In this document: positions 33,020 through 41,544 of the stretch, in pieces
How positions within the stretch are numbered: the stretch's first letter is position 1
How the letters are laid out: every line of letters starts with the position of its first letter
The notes under the pieces: model-generated
Database searches by the model: none
Told to the model about the DNA's origin: nothing
Seen by the model: only the letters and a program-made list of their open reading frames with translations
Assembly: GCA_900756155.1 (NCBI GenBank)
Contig: CAAEJV010000017.1
Location: forward strand, 248,001-312,000
DNA: 64,000 nt
From: Pasteurellaceae bacterium
GTDB lineage: Bacteria; Pseudomonadota; Gammaproteobacteria; Enterobacterales; Pasteurellaceae
Direction of reading: 5' to 3'
Program-made: the position numbers and the translations under genes

Positions 33020-34198
33020 TCAAACTGATTTGACTTTCCACATACAGGCTACGCTGATAATAATTAATGCCACAGCGACATAAAAAACAGAATTGTAATG
33101 CCAGATTTCCGCAATAATACCTGCAATCGGTCCACCAATAATCCAACTACTTTTTGCTGCATTACTGAATAGTGTGGTGGCCGTGCCCATTTGAGTCGGC
33201 ATTAAATCTTGGAAATACACCATGCCAATGGTAGCAGTAATACCAATAAAAATCGCATTAAGCATTTGTAATCCGATAAGCTGCCAAGTTTGCTCCGCAA
33301 ATAATAAGCTTGAATAGAAGGCGAGCCCTGAAACTAAAGCAATCATCATCAAGCGTTTTTTACTGAAGTATTTGGTGAGGTAGCCCGCTAATATCATCAC
33401 GGGGATTTCCAATCCCGCAGCAGTTCCCATTAATGTTCCTGCTAATTCTTTGCCTAAATGTAACTCATTAATCACAAATAATGGCATATTGATGAGATAC
33501 ATGCTGTTACAGGTCCAAAGTAGTAGGTTAGCGATGAATAAGTAAATCACACTTTTTCTTGGTGGCGTATTGTCTAAAATCTCTTGATTTTTAACCGCAC
33601 GTTGACGAGGAATTTTCGGCAATAATTTGCTGACACCTGCACATAATAAAAAGGCAGAACCCGCCACTAAATACATATAATCAAAGCCCCAGTTTAGCGC
33701 AATGAAAAAGGAAAGTGGAGGCCCTACAATCCAAGCTAATGAGATTTGAGTTCGCATAATCGTGGTGAACATCACGGCTTCACGATGGCTGCTTTCAGCA
33801 TATTCTCGTGCTAAAGCAAAAGATTGCGGATTAGCGGATGAACCTAACCCTAACAGCGTGGTACCGATAATAATCAACACATAATAATTTCGGCTATAAG
33901 CAAAAATCAGGCATCCAAGCACAGCAATCAAACAGCACACAATCATCACTTTGCGGCGGTCATCTTGCTTATCAGAATATTTCGCCAGAATTTGGCTCAA
34001 GATAATGCCAATAATGGCATTGACTGAATAGAATAGGCCCACAAAAAAAGGCGAAACTTGAATCTCTTGAGAGAGATATAAACTCAAGGTCGGCGTTTGA
34101 AACGCAGAGGCAATTCCCGTTAAAAAGGCAATTAATAGAAAATTGAACGCCACAAGATTAGATGGTGTTGAGTTTTGTTGTTGAACAAACATAGTCAT
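33020..34198 (-). CDS. SetA/SetB-like MFS sugar transporter
   Basis: The 392-residue protein has 12 predicted membrane helices and fits the sugar efflux/transport branch of the major facilitator superfamily (YSDKQDDRRKVMIVC loop after helix 2, GLGSSANPQSFALAREYA near 113). Its place beside scrB and scrK suggests a role in sucrose or related sugar transport, though SetA-like proteins usually export. The start could be ATG 34198 or ATG 34192; neither has a strong ribosome-binding site. A paired-uptake-signal terminator separates it from scrB. Confidence 0.78.
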   Translation of the reverse strand: MTMFVQQQNSTPSNLVAFNFLLIAFLTGIASAFQTPTLSLYLSQEIQVSPFFVGLFYSVNAIIGIILSQILAKYSDKQDDRRKVMIVCCLIAVLGCLIFAYSRNYYVLIIIGTTLLGLGSSANPQSFALAREYAESSHREAVMFTTIMRTQISLAWIVGPPLSFFIALNWGFDYMYLVAGSAFLLCAGVSKLLPKIPRQRAVKNQEILDNTPPRKSVIYLFIANLLLWTCNSMYLINMPLFVINELHLGKELAGTLMGTAAGLEIPVMILAGYLTKYFSKKRLMMIALVSGLAFYSSLLFAEQTWQLIGLQMLNAIFIGITATIGMVYFQDLMPTQMGTATTLFSNAAKSSWIIGGPIAGIIAEIWHYNSVFYVAVALIIISVACMWKVKSV

Positions 34199-34228
34199 TA
34201 CTTAATAAGAGAACATGGTTAGAAATAA

Positions 34229-34254
34229 AAGTGCGGTTAATTTTAACCGCACTT
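34229..34254 (-). terminator. Paired-uptake-signal terminator after scrB
   Basis: AAGTGCGGTTAA and TTAACCGCACTT form a 12-bp stem with a short loop, then TTATTT on the minus strand. Confidence 0.8.
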
Positions 34255-34261
34255 GAGTTGA

Positions 34262-35719
34262 TTATTTGTCATATTGAATAGCCGGTAAATAACCAATCAT
34301 TAAATCCAATGGACTGCTACAGCTTATTGTATTTTCTCTGTTCTCAATGAAAAATCTTGATGTCATCGCTTTTTCACCCTGATTAAAGAAGATTTCAATA
34401 ATTGAGCAATCAAAGAAGATTTCAACCGTCTGCAGATTTTCAATTTCACAGAAACGTTTGGTATCGAATTTCTCCATTAATTCCGTTTGTTCGCTTTGGC
34501 TGCGATCTAAGCAAACCAAGCCATTTTCATAAGAAAGTCGTAATGATTGTCCTTTTTCATTTTGGAAGAAGGTTAAGTCAAAGGCTTGGTTATTTACCTC
34601 AAATTTAATATACGCACGATCTAAATTAGCAATATCTGCTTTTTCATCGAAATGAAGCGATGAAAGTGCGGTCAGATTTTCGTATATTTTAGTAATCGGA
34701 CGCTGATAAATTCTCGTCCCTTCTAAGCGCAATTCTCTTGGCAAGGTTAAAGCTGAATGCCATTTAAATTTGTCTGTTGGGTAAGTTAAATCTGGCAAAC
34801 CAATCCAACCGAAAAGCACCGCATAGGTTTTATTATCCAAACCGCCGAAGGTTTGTGGGGCATAGAAATCAAAGCCCTGATCTAATTCGCTGATATATTC
34901 TGCTTCAAAGGTTAAATCTGTTAATTTGCCCACTGCATAAGTCGCATGATAATTATTTTGGAATTGATGTGCTTCACGCTCTTTACCTTGTGGCGACCAA
35001 ATAAAGACATCTTTATCACCGAGCTTCAATAGGTCAGGGCATTCCCACATAAACACGTTTGTATTGTCAAAAGCAGGTAAGGAAAGCTCGCCTAATAAAC
35101 GAGGCGTACCTTCAAGATTGTCCATTTCAAAAATAATGGCTGTTCCCGTGAGGTTTTCTCGCTGTGCACCGCAGATAAAACGGATTTTGCCGTCTTCAGT
35201 AAAATATGGTTTAGGATCGCGAACATGCTCGGTATAACCTTCTGGCGCATTTTCAATTAACGGACGTTTGCTAAGCAATTTCCCATTAAGATCGAAAATT
35301 GCTAAATTTTGATAAGGCACGCGTTGATTATCACTTGGTCGACGAGTATTGCCGGTATAGAACATGGCTAATTTATCACCGACTTTCAAAGCACCACCCG
35401 AATAACAGCCGTGAGACTCAAAAAGCTCGCAAGGAATCAGATCATCTGCTGATCGATAACGTTGGAAGTCTTTCGTGGTTAAATGCTTCCAATGTTTCAT
35501 ACCGTGAATTGCATCGAATGGAAACCATTGGTAGAAGAGATGATACTTTTCACCATCAAAAATCAGACCATTAGGATCATTCATTAAGCCGGTTGGCGGG
35601 GCTATATGAAAGTGCGGTCGAAAATCCTTGTCTTTTTGCACGGTTTCAGCAATTTCTGCGAGTTCGTCTTTTTCTGCAGCTAGGATACTTTTGTATTTGC
35701 CATTATTGAAAATAATCAT
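34262..35719 (-). CDS. scrB: Sucrose-6-phosphate hydrolase (GH32)
   Basis: This glycoside hydrolase family 32 enzyme splits sucrose-6-phosphate (or sucrose) into glucose-6-phosphate and fructose. The 485-residue protein has the nucleophile motif MNDPNG (Asp48), the VRDPKPY motif near 166 and the acid/base WECPD near 230, followed by a C-terminal beta-sandwich. It is cytoplasmic, with no signal peptide. It follows scrK in the same direction. No sucrose PTS component is visible, so whether the substrate is phosphorylated is unresolved. Confidence 0.92.
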   Translation of the reverse strand: MIIFNNGKYKSILAAEKDELAEIAETVQKDKDFRPHFHIAPPTGLMNDPNGLIFDGEKYHLFYQWFPFDAIHGMKHWKHLTTKDFQRYRSADDLIPCELFESHGCYSGGALKVGDKLAMFYTGNTRRPSDNQRVPYQNLAIFDLNGKLLSKRPLIENAPEGYTEHVRDPKPYFTEDGKIRFICGAQRENLTGTAIIFEMDNLEGTPRLLGELSLPAFDNTNVFMWECPDLLKLGDKDVFIWSPQGKEREAHQFQNNYHATYAVGKLTDLTFEAEYISELDQGFDFYAPQTFGGLDNKTYAVLFGWIGLPDLTYPTDKFKWHSALTLPRELRLEGTRIYQRPITKIYENLTALSSLHFDEKADIANLDRAYIKFEVNNQAFDLTFFQNEKGQSLRLSYENGLVCLDRSQSEQTELMEKFDTKRFCEIENLQTVEIFFDCSIIEIFFNQGEKAMTSRFFIENRENTISCSSPLDLMIGYLPAIQYDK

Positions 35720-35783
35720 CGTGATCGTGCCTCGTTAATGTGATTGGGTAAGTAAAAGGTGCAATAATTTGCATCTTTAATTC

Positions 35784-36710
35784 TTAGTTGGCTAGGAACG
35801 CTGCTAATTGTGCTTTATTTGGTAGCGCAGACATCGCCCCTTTTGCTGTCGTAGCAAGGGCGCCACAAGCATTGGCTTGACGGATAATTTGTACAAGCAT
35901 CTCATTTTCTTTCCAGTTTGGATGCTGTGAAAGTCCAGCAAGCAGACCACCAACGAAGGCATCGCCAGCACCCGTTGTATCAACAGGTTGTAAGGCTTTT
36001 CCAGAAATCACATCTTTCTTACCTTCTAAGTGATAGAGTGCACCATCTTTACCTAAAGTCACGATAATCAATTTTTCAGGATAAAGTGCGGTCACTTTTT
36101 CAAAGGCTTTTTCAAGGCTGTCAGTATTGGTTAAAAGCGTTAATTCTTCTTCAGAGAATTTCAATACATCAGCTAAGGCAACCGCTTCCATTACCACGGT
36201 TTTCATTTCTTCTAAGCTTGACCAAAGTGACTCACGTAGATTTGGATCGAAAGAGAAGAAACCGCCAGCGGCTTTAACACGACGAATGGCTTCGAAAGTC
36301 GCTTCGCGTGATGGATTATTGATCAGCGCGATAGAGCAGCAATGTAGCCATTCCCCTTGTTGGAAAGGCGGTAAATCGCTCGCTTGTAAAAACTGATCCG
36401 CACTTGGGTTTACCATAAAGGTAAAGCTACGTTCGCCATTATCTAAGCCGACGATAACGGTAGAGGTGCGATGTTGAGGATCTAAAATCATATGTTGTGT
36501 ATTCACATTTTCCGCATTTAAGGTATCTTGCATAAATTGGCCAAGCGGATCATTACCTACACGACCAATAAAAGCACTCGGGCTGCCTAAACGCGCGACA
36601 CCAACAGCCACATTTGCAGGGGCGCCACCGGCACAGCGTAAATAATGATTTTCACCGTCAGGAATAAGATCGACAACCGCATCACCGGTTACCCAGATTT
36701 TTTGGCTCAT
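35784..36710 (-). CDS. scrK: Fructokinase (PfkB family)
   Basis: It phosphorylates the fructose released by ScrB. The 308-residue PfkB-family protein shows the N-terminal GGAPANVAVG motif near 28-37 and the C-terminal DTTGAGDAFVGGLLAGL motif near 244-260 with the catalytic Asp. It is first in the scrK-scrB order on the minus strand. No LacI-type regulator gene is adjacent. Confidence 0.93.
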   Translation of the reverse strand: MSQKIWVTGDAVVDLIPDGENHYLRCAGGAPANVAVGVARLGSPSAFIGRVGNDPLGQFMQDTLNAENVNTQHMILDPQHRTSTVIVGLDNGERSFTFMVNPSADQFLQASDLPPFQQGEWLHCCSIALINNPSREATFEAIRRVKAAGGFFSFDPNLRESLWSSLEEMKTVVMEAVALADVLKFSEEELTLLTNTDSLEKAFEKVTALYPEKLIIVTLGKDGALYHLEGKKDVISGKALQPVDTTGAGDAFVGGLLAGLSQHPNWKENEMLVQIIRQANACGALATTAKGAMSALPNKAQLAAFLAN

Positions 36711-36740
36711 TTAATTTTCCTTCTATTGTGGATATGAGTT

Positions 36741-36769
36741 AAAAAATAACCGCACTTAAAAAGAGCGGT
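36741..36769 (-). terminator. Terminator of tyrS
   Basis: ACCGCTCTT pairs with AAGTGCGGT (one mismatch) on the minus strand and is followed by TTATTTTTT. Confidence 0.75.
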
Positions 36770-36785
36770 CATTTCCATATGTGTT

Positions 36786-37973
36786 TTATGCGATGGTTAC
36801 GCGTGCGAACTTACGTTTACCGACTTGGTAAACATTCGTGCCTTTTGGCGCGTTGGCTTTCATGTCTTCAACTTTTTCACCGTTAATTTTCACACCACCT
36901 TGTTTCGCTGAGCGAATTGCTTCAGAAGTAGAAGGAACTAGTCCTGCTTCTTTTAATAAGGTAGCTAAACCAATTTCGCCTTCAAAGGTGAATTCAGGCA
37001 TTTCATCCGGCATTGCACCTTTTTGGAATCGGTTAATAAATTCTTGCTCAGCCGCCTCTGCAGCTGCTTCATCATGGAAACGTGCGATGATTTCTTTTGC
37101 TAATAAAATCTTCACATCACGTGGGTTTTTACCATTTGCTACTTCTGCTTTTAATTCAGCAATTTCAGTAAGTGGACGGAAAGAAAGTAAGTTATACCAA
37201 TCCCACATTAATTCATCCGAGATCGACATGATTTTACCAAACATATCGCTTGGTGCATCTGTCACGCCGATGTAGTTACCTAATGATTTAGACATTTTCT
37301 TCTCACCGTCTAAACCAACAAGTAATGGAAGCGTAATCGCTACTTGTGGTTTCTGACCGGCTGATTTTTGTAATTCACGACCAACAAGTAAGTTGAATTT
37401 TTGGTCAGTACCACCAAGTTCCACGTCTGCTTCTAATGCAACAGAGTCATAACCTTGCAGTAAAGGATAGATAAATTCGTGAATTGCGATAGGTTGATTA
37501 TTACCAAAACGTTTTTTAAAGTCATCACGTTCTAGCATACGCGCTACGGTGTAGTTACTTGCTAAACGGATCATCCCTTCAGTACCCAATTTACTCAACC
37601 ATTCAGAGTTGAATACGATTTTGGTTTTTTGAGGATCTAGAATTTTGTAAATCTGTTCTTTATAGGTTTCCGCATTGCGAAGCACATCTTCGCGGCTAAG
37701 CGGTGGACGAGTAGTATTTTTACCAGATGGGTCACCGACCATACCCGTGAAATCACCGATTAAGAAATAGACTTCATGGCCTAATTGTTGGAATTGACGG
37801 AGTTTGTTTAATACCACGGTATGCCCTAAGTGAATATCCGGAGCAGTAGGGTCTGCACCAAGTTTAATTTTAAGTGGGCGATTTTCTTTCAGTTTTTCGA
37901 TTAAATCTGCTTCAGAAAGAATCTCATCAGTACCGCGTTTTAGTTCTGCGAGAACGGTATTAATATCAGTCAT
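36786..37973 (-). CDS. tyrS: Tyrosyl-tRNA synthetase
   Basis: TyrS charges tRNA-Tyr. The 395-residue protein is a class I synthetase with the HIGH-type signature DIHLGHTVVL near 48, the KMSKS-type EKKMSKSLGN near 227, and a C-terminal S4 domain (GVKINGEKV). I take ATG 37973 as start, since it matches the family N-terminus and has AGGAAA upstream; an in-frame extension to 38030 has no family support. Confidence 0.95.
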   Translation of the reverse strand: MTDINTVLAELKRGTDEILSEADLIEKLKENRPLKIKLGADPTAPDIHLGHTVVLNKLRQFQQLGHEVYFLIGDFTGMVGDPSGKNTTRPPLSREDVLRNAETYKEQIYKILDPQKTKIVFNSEWLSKLGTEGMIRLASNYTVARMLERDDFKKRFGNNQPIAIHEFIYPLLQGYDSVALEADVELGGTDQKFNLLVGRELQKSAGQKPQVAITLPLLVGLDGEKKMSKSLGNYIGVTDAPSDMFGKIMSISDELMWDWYNLLSFRPLTEIAELKAEVANGKNPRDVKILLAKEIIARFHDEAAAEAAEQEFINRFQKGAMPDEMPEFTFEGEIGLATLLKEAGLVPSTSEAIRSAKQGGVKINGEKVEDMKANAPKGTNVYQVGKRKFARVTIA

Positions 37974-38059
37974 TCTATTTCCTAATGTTATTTCAATATT
38001 AAAGGCTACATTATAGAGATTATTCGACAAATTTGAATGCCTTGTTGTAAATTAAATGG

Positions 38060-38095
38060 AAAAAGGCCGCATAAATATGACTATTCTGCGGCCTT
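38060..38095 (-). terminator. Terminator of the sulfurtransferase gene
   Basis: AAGGCCGCA and TGCGGCCTT form a 9-bp stem with a loop of about 15 nt and a T5 tail on the minus strand. Confidence 0.75.
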
Positions 38096-38110
38096 GTTTA
38101 TCTTGATGTA

Positions 38111-39490
38111 TTAACTTTTACAAGAGTTACCTTTTTTCTGAATCTTGCCAAAATCATTATGTGCATCAGGTTTACTCATATTATTAGGTGCACCTTTTTG
38201 TACTGGATATTTTGAATCCATTTGCCACGCATTCCAACCACCATCGTAGACATAAGTATTTTTCCATCCCATCATATTGGTCATAAACCAAGGTACACTA
38301 GCACGCCAGCCCGTACCACAATAGAATGCAAGGTGATCATCTTTATTAATACCTTGTTGTTTCCAAAGTTCGACGATTTCTAACGGATTACGCAATGTAT
38401 GATCGGGGTCGTAGTAATCGGCTAGATTTGATGAATCTGTACCCGCAAATCCCCATATTGCACCATAGGGTTCACCTTTTCCGGGAATGTAATCATAACC
38501 ACTTATTTTTCCGGTGTATTCATCCCATGAACGATTACTGATTAGCTTCAAGCCATTTTCCTTTTGCGCTTTAATGACATCATAAGGCATTGAAAGGTTG
38601 ATTTCAGGATGTTGAGGAATGGTTGTGCCGAAACTTGCGACAGGAGTAGGAATATTTACTTGAGTTTCGGTAGGTAAATTCGCATCAACCCAACCGGTTA
38701 AACCACCGTTTAGGAAACGGACATCTTCTACACCCGCCCATTTTAACGCCCATAATACTCGTAAAGCAGCAAGTTGATTTTCTGAATACAGTACAATCGT
38801 TTTGTCTTTAGTAATGCCGTTTTTAATTAAGTTTTGTTCAATAACTTTTGGTGTAGATAAATTCCAAACAGGATCGTTTTCAATCCAATCCGTATTAAAA
38901 TGGTACGCCCCAACAATATGTTGAGTGTAGGATTTCGCTTTTTCCAAATCCCCCCAAGATACTTCAAATATCATGAGTTTATCATTCGTGTAAGTTTCTG
39001 GTTTTTCTCCATGAATGACTGCATTCAGCCATTGAGGTGATACGCTTAGTTGATAGTTTGGAAATGACTCAAGCGGGTAGTCGGCATTGGCATAATTAAT
39101 AAAGTCTTTAAAGACTTTTACCTTATAACCTTTAGCAGCAAATTCAGTACTGATACGTTGTAAATCATCCAAATTGCTGTCATAGAAAACAATCGTTTTA
39201 TCTTTACTAATTCCTTTGTCTTTAGCAAAGCTTTCAAATTTATCATCAGCAATATAATCTAACCATGCTGTCGTAAATTGAATCGCACCTTTAATATGTC
39301 CACCTTTGGTGGCGTTTTGATCTTTAAATCCGTTGTACAGACTGTCGTGACGAGTATCTACAATCAAATAAGTGGGGTTATCGATATTTTTGAGAAGTTC
39401 TTCCGTGCTAATTTCGGTGACTTTATTTTGTTCACAAGCCGTTAATAAGGCTAGTCCTCCAACTAATAAAGCAACTTTGTTTTTTTTCAT
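38111..39490 (-). CDS. Multi-domain rhodanese lipoprotein (sulfurtransferase)
   Basis: The 459-residue protein starts with a lipoprotein signal (LLVGGLALLTAC, lipobox Cys near 19), so it should be anchored in the envelope. Three rhodanese-like domains follow: about 30-145, 160-285 and 320-440. Only the last has an active-site-type Cys loop, YCGTGWRAS, near 406; the first two have FYDSN and LYSEN at that place and look catalytically dead. I chose ATG 39490 because AAGGAGG lies 5 nt upstream; a second ATG immediately before it is possible. The gene follows the TsuA-like transporter by 17 bp, indicating joint thiosulfate or sulfane-sulfur handling. Confidence 0.82.
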   Translation of the reverse strand: MKKNKVALLVGGLALLTACEQNKVTEISTEELLKNIDNPTYLIVDTRHDSLYNGFKDQNATKGGHIKGAIQFTTAWLDYIADDKFESFAKDKGISKDKTIVFYDSNLDDLQRISTEFAAKGYKVKVFKDFINYANADYPLESFPNYQLSVSPQWLNAVIHGEKPETYTNDKLMIFEVSWGDLEKAKSYTQHIVGAYHFNTDWIENDPVWNLSTPKVIEQNLIKNGITKDKTIVLYSENQLAALRVLWALKWAGVEDVRFLNGGLTGWVDANLPTETQVNIPTPVASFGTTIPQHPEINLSMPYDVIKAQKENGLKLISNRSWDEYTGKISGYDYIPGKGEPYGAIWGFAGTDSSNLADYYDPDHTLRNPLEIVELWKQQGINKDDHLAFYCGTGWRASVPWFMTNMMGWKNTYVYDGGWNAWQMDSKYPVQKGAPNNMSKPDAHNDFGKIQKKGNSCKS

Positions 39491-39507
39491 CATATCCTCC
39501 TTGAATA

Positions 39508-40500
39508 TTAAATTCGACATTGTGTTGTTTTGAAAATAAAGGTGCTGAGCCAAATCCCAATAAGTATCATCGCTGTAGCGATCCATCCTTGGGCAGAAAA
39601 ATAAGCGGTAGCAACTAATGAATTTGTCACTGTGCAACCTCCAGCCAAACTAGCACCGATACCCATTACCACTCCACCTAGTAAACGGCGGAATAGCATA
39701 TCTGGTGGTGGAAGAGTTAATTTGAAATCAGCACAAACTTTAGCACTGACAAAGGAACCTATGATAATACCTATAACAAATAAGCTTCCCCAGTTTAGAT
39801 AGCGCTGTTGACCCGTCACAATATATTGAATGACATTGGCTGTAGGTACAGCAATACCATAGCCATAATTACGTCCGGTTTGTATACTTAAATACCATGC
39901 CAGCACACCAAGCATGCCTATCAATGCTGCACCAGTGAATAGAGGTAAGTATTTGAAACGTTTATTAGGATCTTGGAATTGATAGCGAGGATGTCGTATT
40001 TGATATATAAGCAGTAGTACCGTAATAAGGCATAAAGAGATGACTAGCCACCATGGGTTTATTTGCAGTTTTTGGTAGAAGTTATCGGTTACCATATTTT
40101 GTTGAAGTAACGGCGCAAGCCAATGTTTTAGTATGCCACTTTGTGCAGAAGCCACCGTTAGCGCAAAACTAAACAATGCCAACCAAGCACCTACAATGCC
40201 TTCACCACTACGAAACCATGTGCCACTACCACAACAACCGGCAGATGCCATACCGAGACCAAAGAGAAGTCCACCCAATACAGTCGCAGATAGAGAAAAT
40301 TCCCCATTTGGCAACTCAATAAGCTCATAATGTTGTAGTGTGAAAAATCCTATGGATTGAATAGATATTGCAATACAAAGTGCGGTTGGAAAGCGGAAGT
40401 TTTTTTGCGTAAAAATATTCCGAAAGCCAGAAACAAAGCAGAATTGAGAACGTTGTAATAGGATGCCAAAGAGCATTCCGATGATGATACCACTTAACAT
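39508..40500 (-). CDS. YeeE/YedE-family (TsuA-like) thiosulfate transporter
   Basis: The 330-residue membrane protein has about nine hydrophobic segments and two inverted repeats. The conserved cysteine motifs are visible: RSQFCFVSGFRN near 18, GMASAGCCGSGTWFR near 80 and GASLAGGCTVTNSL near 275. In TsuA such cysteines line the thiosulfate path. The downstream lipoprotein with rhodanese domains would receive or modify the sulfur, which makes transport of thiosulfate the best guess; selenium uptake has been proposed for related proteins. Confidence 0.82.
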   Translation of the reverse strand: MLSGIIIGMLFGILLQRSQFCFVSGFRNIFTQKNFRFPTALCIAISIQSIGFFTLQHYELIELPNGEFSLSATVLGGLLFGLGMASAGCCGSGTWFRSGEGIVGAWLALFSFALTVASAQSGILKHWLAPLLQQNMVTDNFYQKLQINPWWLVISLCLITVLLLIYQIRHPRYQFQDPNKRFKYLPLFTGAALIGMLGVLAWYLSIQTGRNYGYGIAVPTANVIQYIVTGQQRYLNWGSLFVIGIIIGSFVSAKVCADFKLTLPPPDMLFRRLLGGVVMGIGASLAGGCTVTNSLVATAYFSAQGWIATAMILIGIWLSTFIFKTTQCRI

Positions 40501-40602
40501 AGATTAAACCTTAATACATATGAGAGTGACGATGATTAGAGCACAAAATTGTATCAAATAAAATATCTTAAGCTATTTTTAATACATATTTTTGATTTAG
40601 AT

Positions 40603-40635
40603 AAAAAAAACGCCTATTTGTGGGGAAATAGGCGT
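40603..40635 (-). terminator. Terminator of the small RNA
   Basis: A 10-bp perfect stem and a run of eight T on the minus strand. It could also end read-through from sfsA. Confidence 0.88.
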
Positions 40636-40670
40636 GAAGTTGGAGTGATTATCTGTTTGTTTTTGGAATG
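40603..40670 (-). ncRNA. Candidate Fur-repressed small RNA (RyhB/HrrF-type)
   Basis: The gap between sfsA and the thiosulfate transporter contains a complete minus-strand small-RNA gene. There is a near-ideal promoter with two Fur boxes, a predicted start near 40669, an unstructured CA-rich body of about 35 nt and a terminator at 40635..40603 (ACGCCTATTT, 6-nt loop, AAATAGGCGT, then eight T). The RNA would be about 68 nt with no reading frame of note. Nothing else explains a strong iron-controlled promoter here. A Haemophilus Fur-regulated RNA (HrrF) is known; I cannot confirm identity by sequence. Confidence 0.78.
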
Positions 40671-40675
40671 GCTAG

Positions 40676-40704
40676 ATGATAACTATTATCAAATACCTTG
40701 TCAA
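40676..40704 (-). promoter_or_regulatory. Promoter of the Fur-controlled small RNA
   Basis: TTGACA (40704..40699) and TATCAT (40681..40676) are separated by exactly 17 bp on the minus strand. Confidence 0.85.
40677..40691. promoter_or_regulatory. Fur box 1, over the -10 region
   Basis: TGATAAC-T-ATTATCA fits the 7-1-7 Fur pattern with one asymmetry and covers the -10 element. Confidence 0.75.
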
Positions 40705-40712
40705 TAACAAAA

Positions 40713-40727
40713 TGCAAATAATTCTCA
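40713..40727. promoter_or_regulatory. Fur box 2, upstream of -35
   Basis: TGCAAAT-A-ATTCTCA (minus strand TGAGAAT-T-ATTTGCA) is a second 7-1-7 Fur-like site upstream of the -35. Confidence 0.7.
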
Positions 40728-40736
40728 ATTATTTTT

Positions 40737-41453
40737 TTAGTCGATGTAAGGTACACTTTCTGTGAGAGAAAGTGCGGTCGGAATTCCATCTGAGATTTCA
40801 AATTTTCCCGCATAAGCATAAGCTTCAACGCCCTGAGATTTGGCGTCTTTTAAAAGGCGATCATATTCAGGATCTACAAACTCAGCGATTTTAAAACGAT
40901 CGAAGCCATCATGTAGTCCGGCAAAGAGAACAACGGCGCGATGTCCTTGTTTTTTCATGGCTAAAAGCTCACGAACATGTTTTTGCCCACGAGTAGTCAC
41001 CGCATCGGGAAACATTCCTAATGTACCTTTTACGAAGGTGATGGATTTCACTTCAACATAACAATCTAGCAATCCTTCACCTTTAAGTAAGAAGTCGATA
41101 CGGCTATTTTCTTCACCATATTTCACTTCAGGATAAATTTCATCATACATAGCGAGTTCTTTGATTTGTTTATTTTGCAAGGCTTCAAAGACTAGCTGGT
41201 TGGATCTTTGCGTGTTAATACAAACAAGTTGGCCATTTGCTAATTGCGTCAATTCCCAACTATGTGGATATTTGCGAGTTTGGCTATCAGAATGAGAGTA
41301 CCAAACGGTATCACCTTTTTCTCCACAGCCAGTCATTGCACCAGTATTTGCACAATGAATCGTGATCACTTCACCGTTTGGTAATTCAATATCAGTCAAA
41401 AAACGCTTATAGCGGCGAATTAATTTTGCGGATTTTAGAGTAGGGAGTTGCAT
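40737..41453 (-). CDS. sfsA: Sugar fermentation stimulation protein A
   Basis: The 238-residue protein matches SfsA in length and motifs (HCANTGAMTGCGEKGD near 33, RIDFLLKGEGLLDCYVEVKS near 119, FPDAVTTRGQKHV near 147). SfsA proteins carry a PD-(D/E)xK nuclease-like core (EVK) and an OB-like N-terminal domain and bind DNA, but their role is poorly defined; the name comes from maltose phenotypes in E. coli. Its 3' end touches the promoter region of the Fur-controlled small RNA. Confidence 0.92.
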   Translation of the reverse strand: MQLPTLKSAKLIRRYKRFLTDIELPNGEVITIHCANTGAMTGCGEKGDTVWYSHSDSQTRKYPHSWELTQLANGQLVCINTQRSNQLVFEALQNKQIKELAMYDEIYPEVKYGEENSRIDFLLKGEGLLDCYVEVKSITFVKGTLGMFPDAVTTRGQKHVRELLAMKKQGHRAVVLFAGLHDGFDRFKIAEFVDPEYDRLLKDAKSQGVEAYAYAGKFEISDGIPTALSLTESVPYID

Positions 41454-41473
41454 AGCTTATTCCTTGTTAAAAG

Positions 41474-41513
41474 AAAGTGCGGTCGAATTTAATGATGAAA
41501 TTGACCGCACTTT
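41474..41513. terminator. Paired-uptake-signal hairpin
   Basis: AAAGTGCGGTC and GACCGCACTTT bracket an extended, nearly complementary AT-rich region between the SIMPL gene and sfsA; it probably ends the SIMPL transcript. Confidence 0.7.
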
Positions 41514-41544
41514 GTTCTTATAGATGTCTGGTTATATTAAACAA

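Noticed and set aside
35750..35785. Regulatory palindrome (TGCAA-N4-TTGCA) between scrK and scrB
   Set aside because: It is imperfect, lies directly after the scrK stop and is followed by a T-rich tail on the minus strand, so a weak terminator or chance is more likely than an operator.
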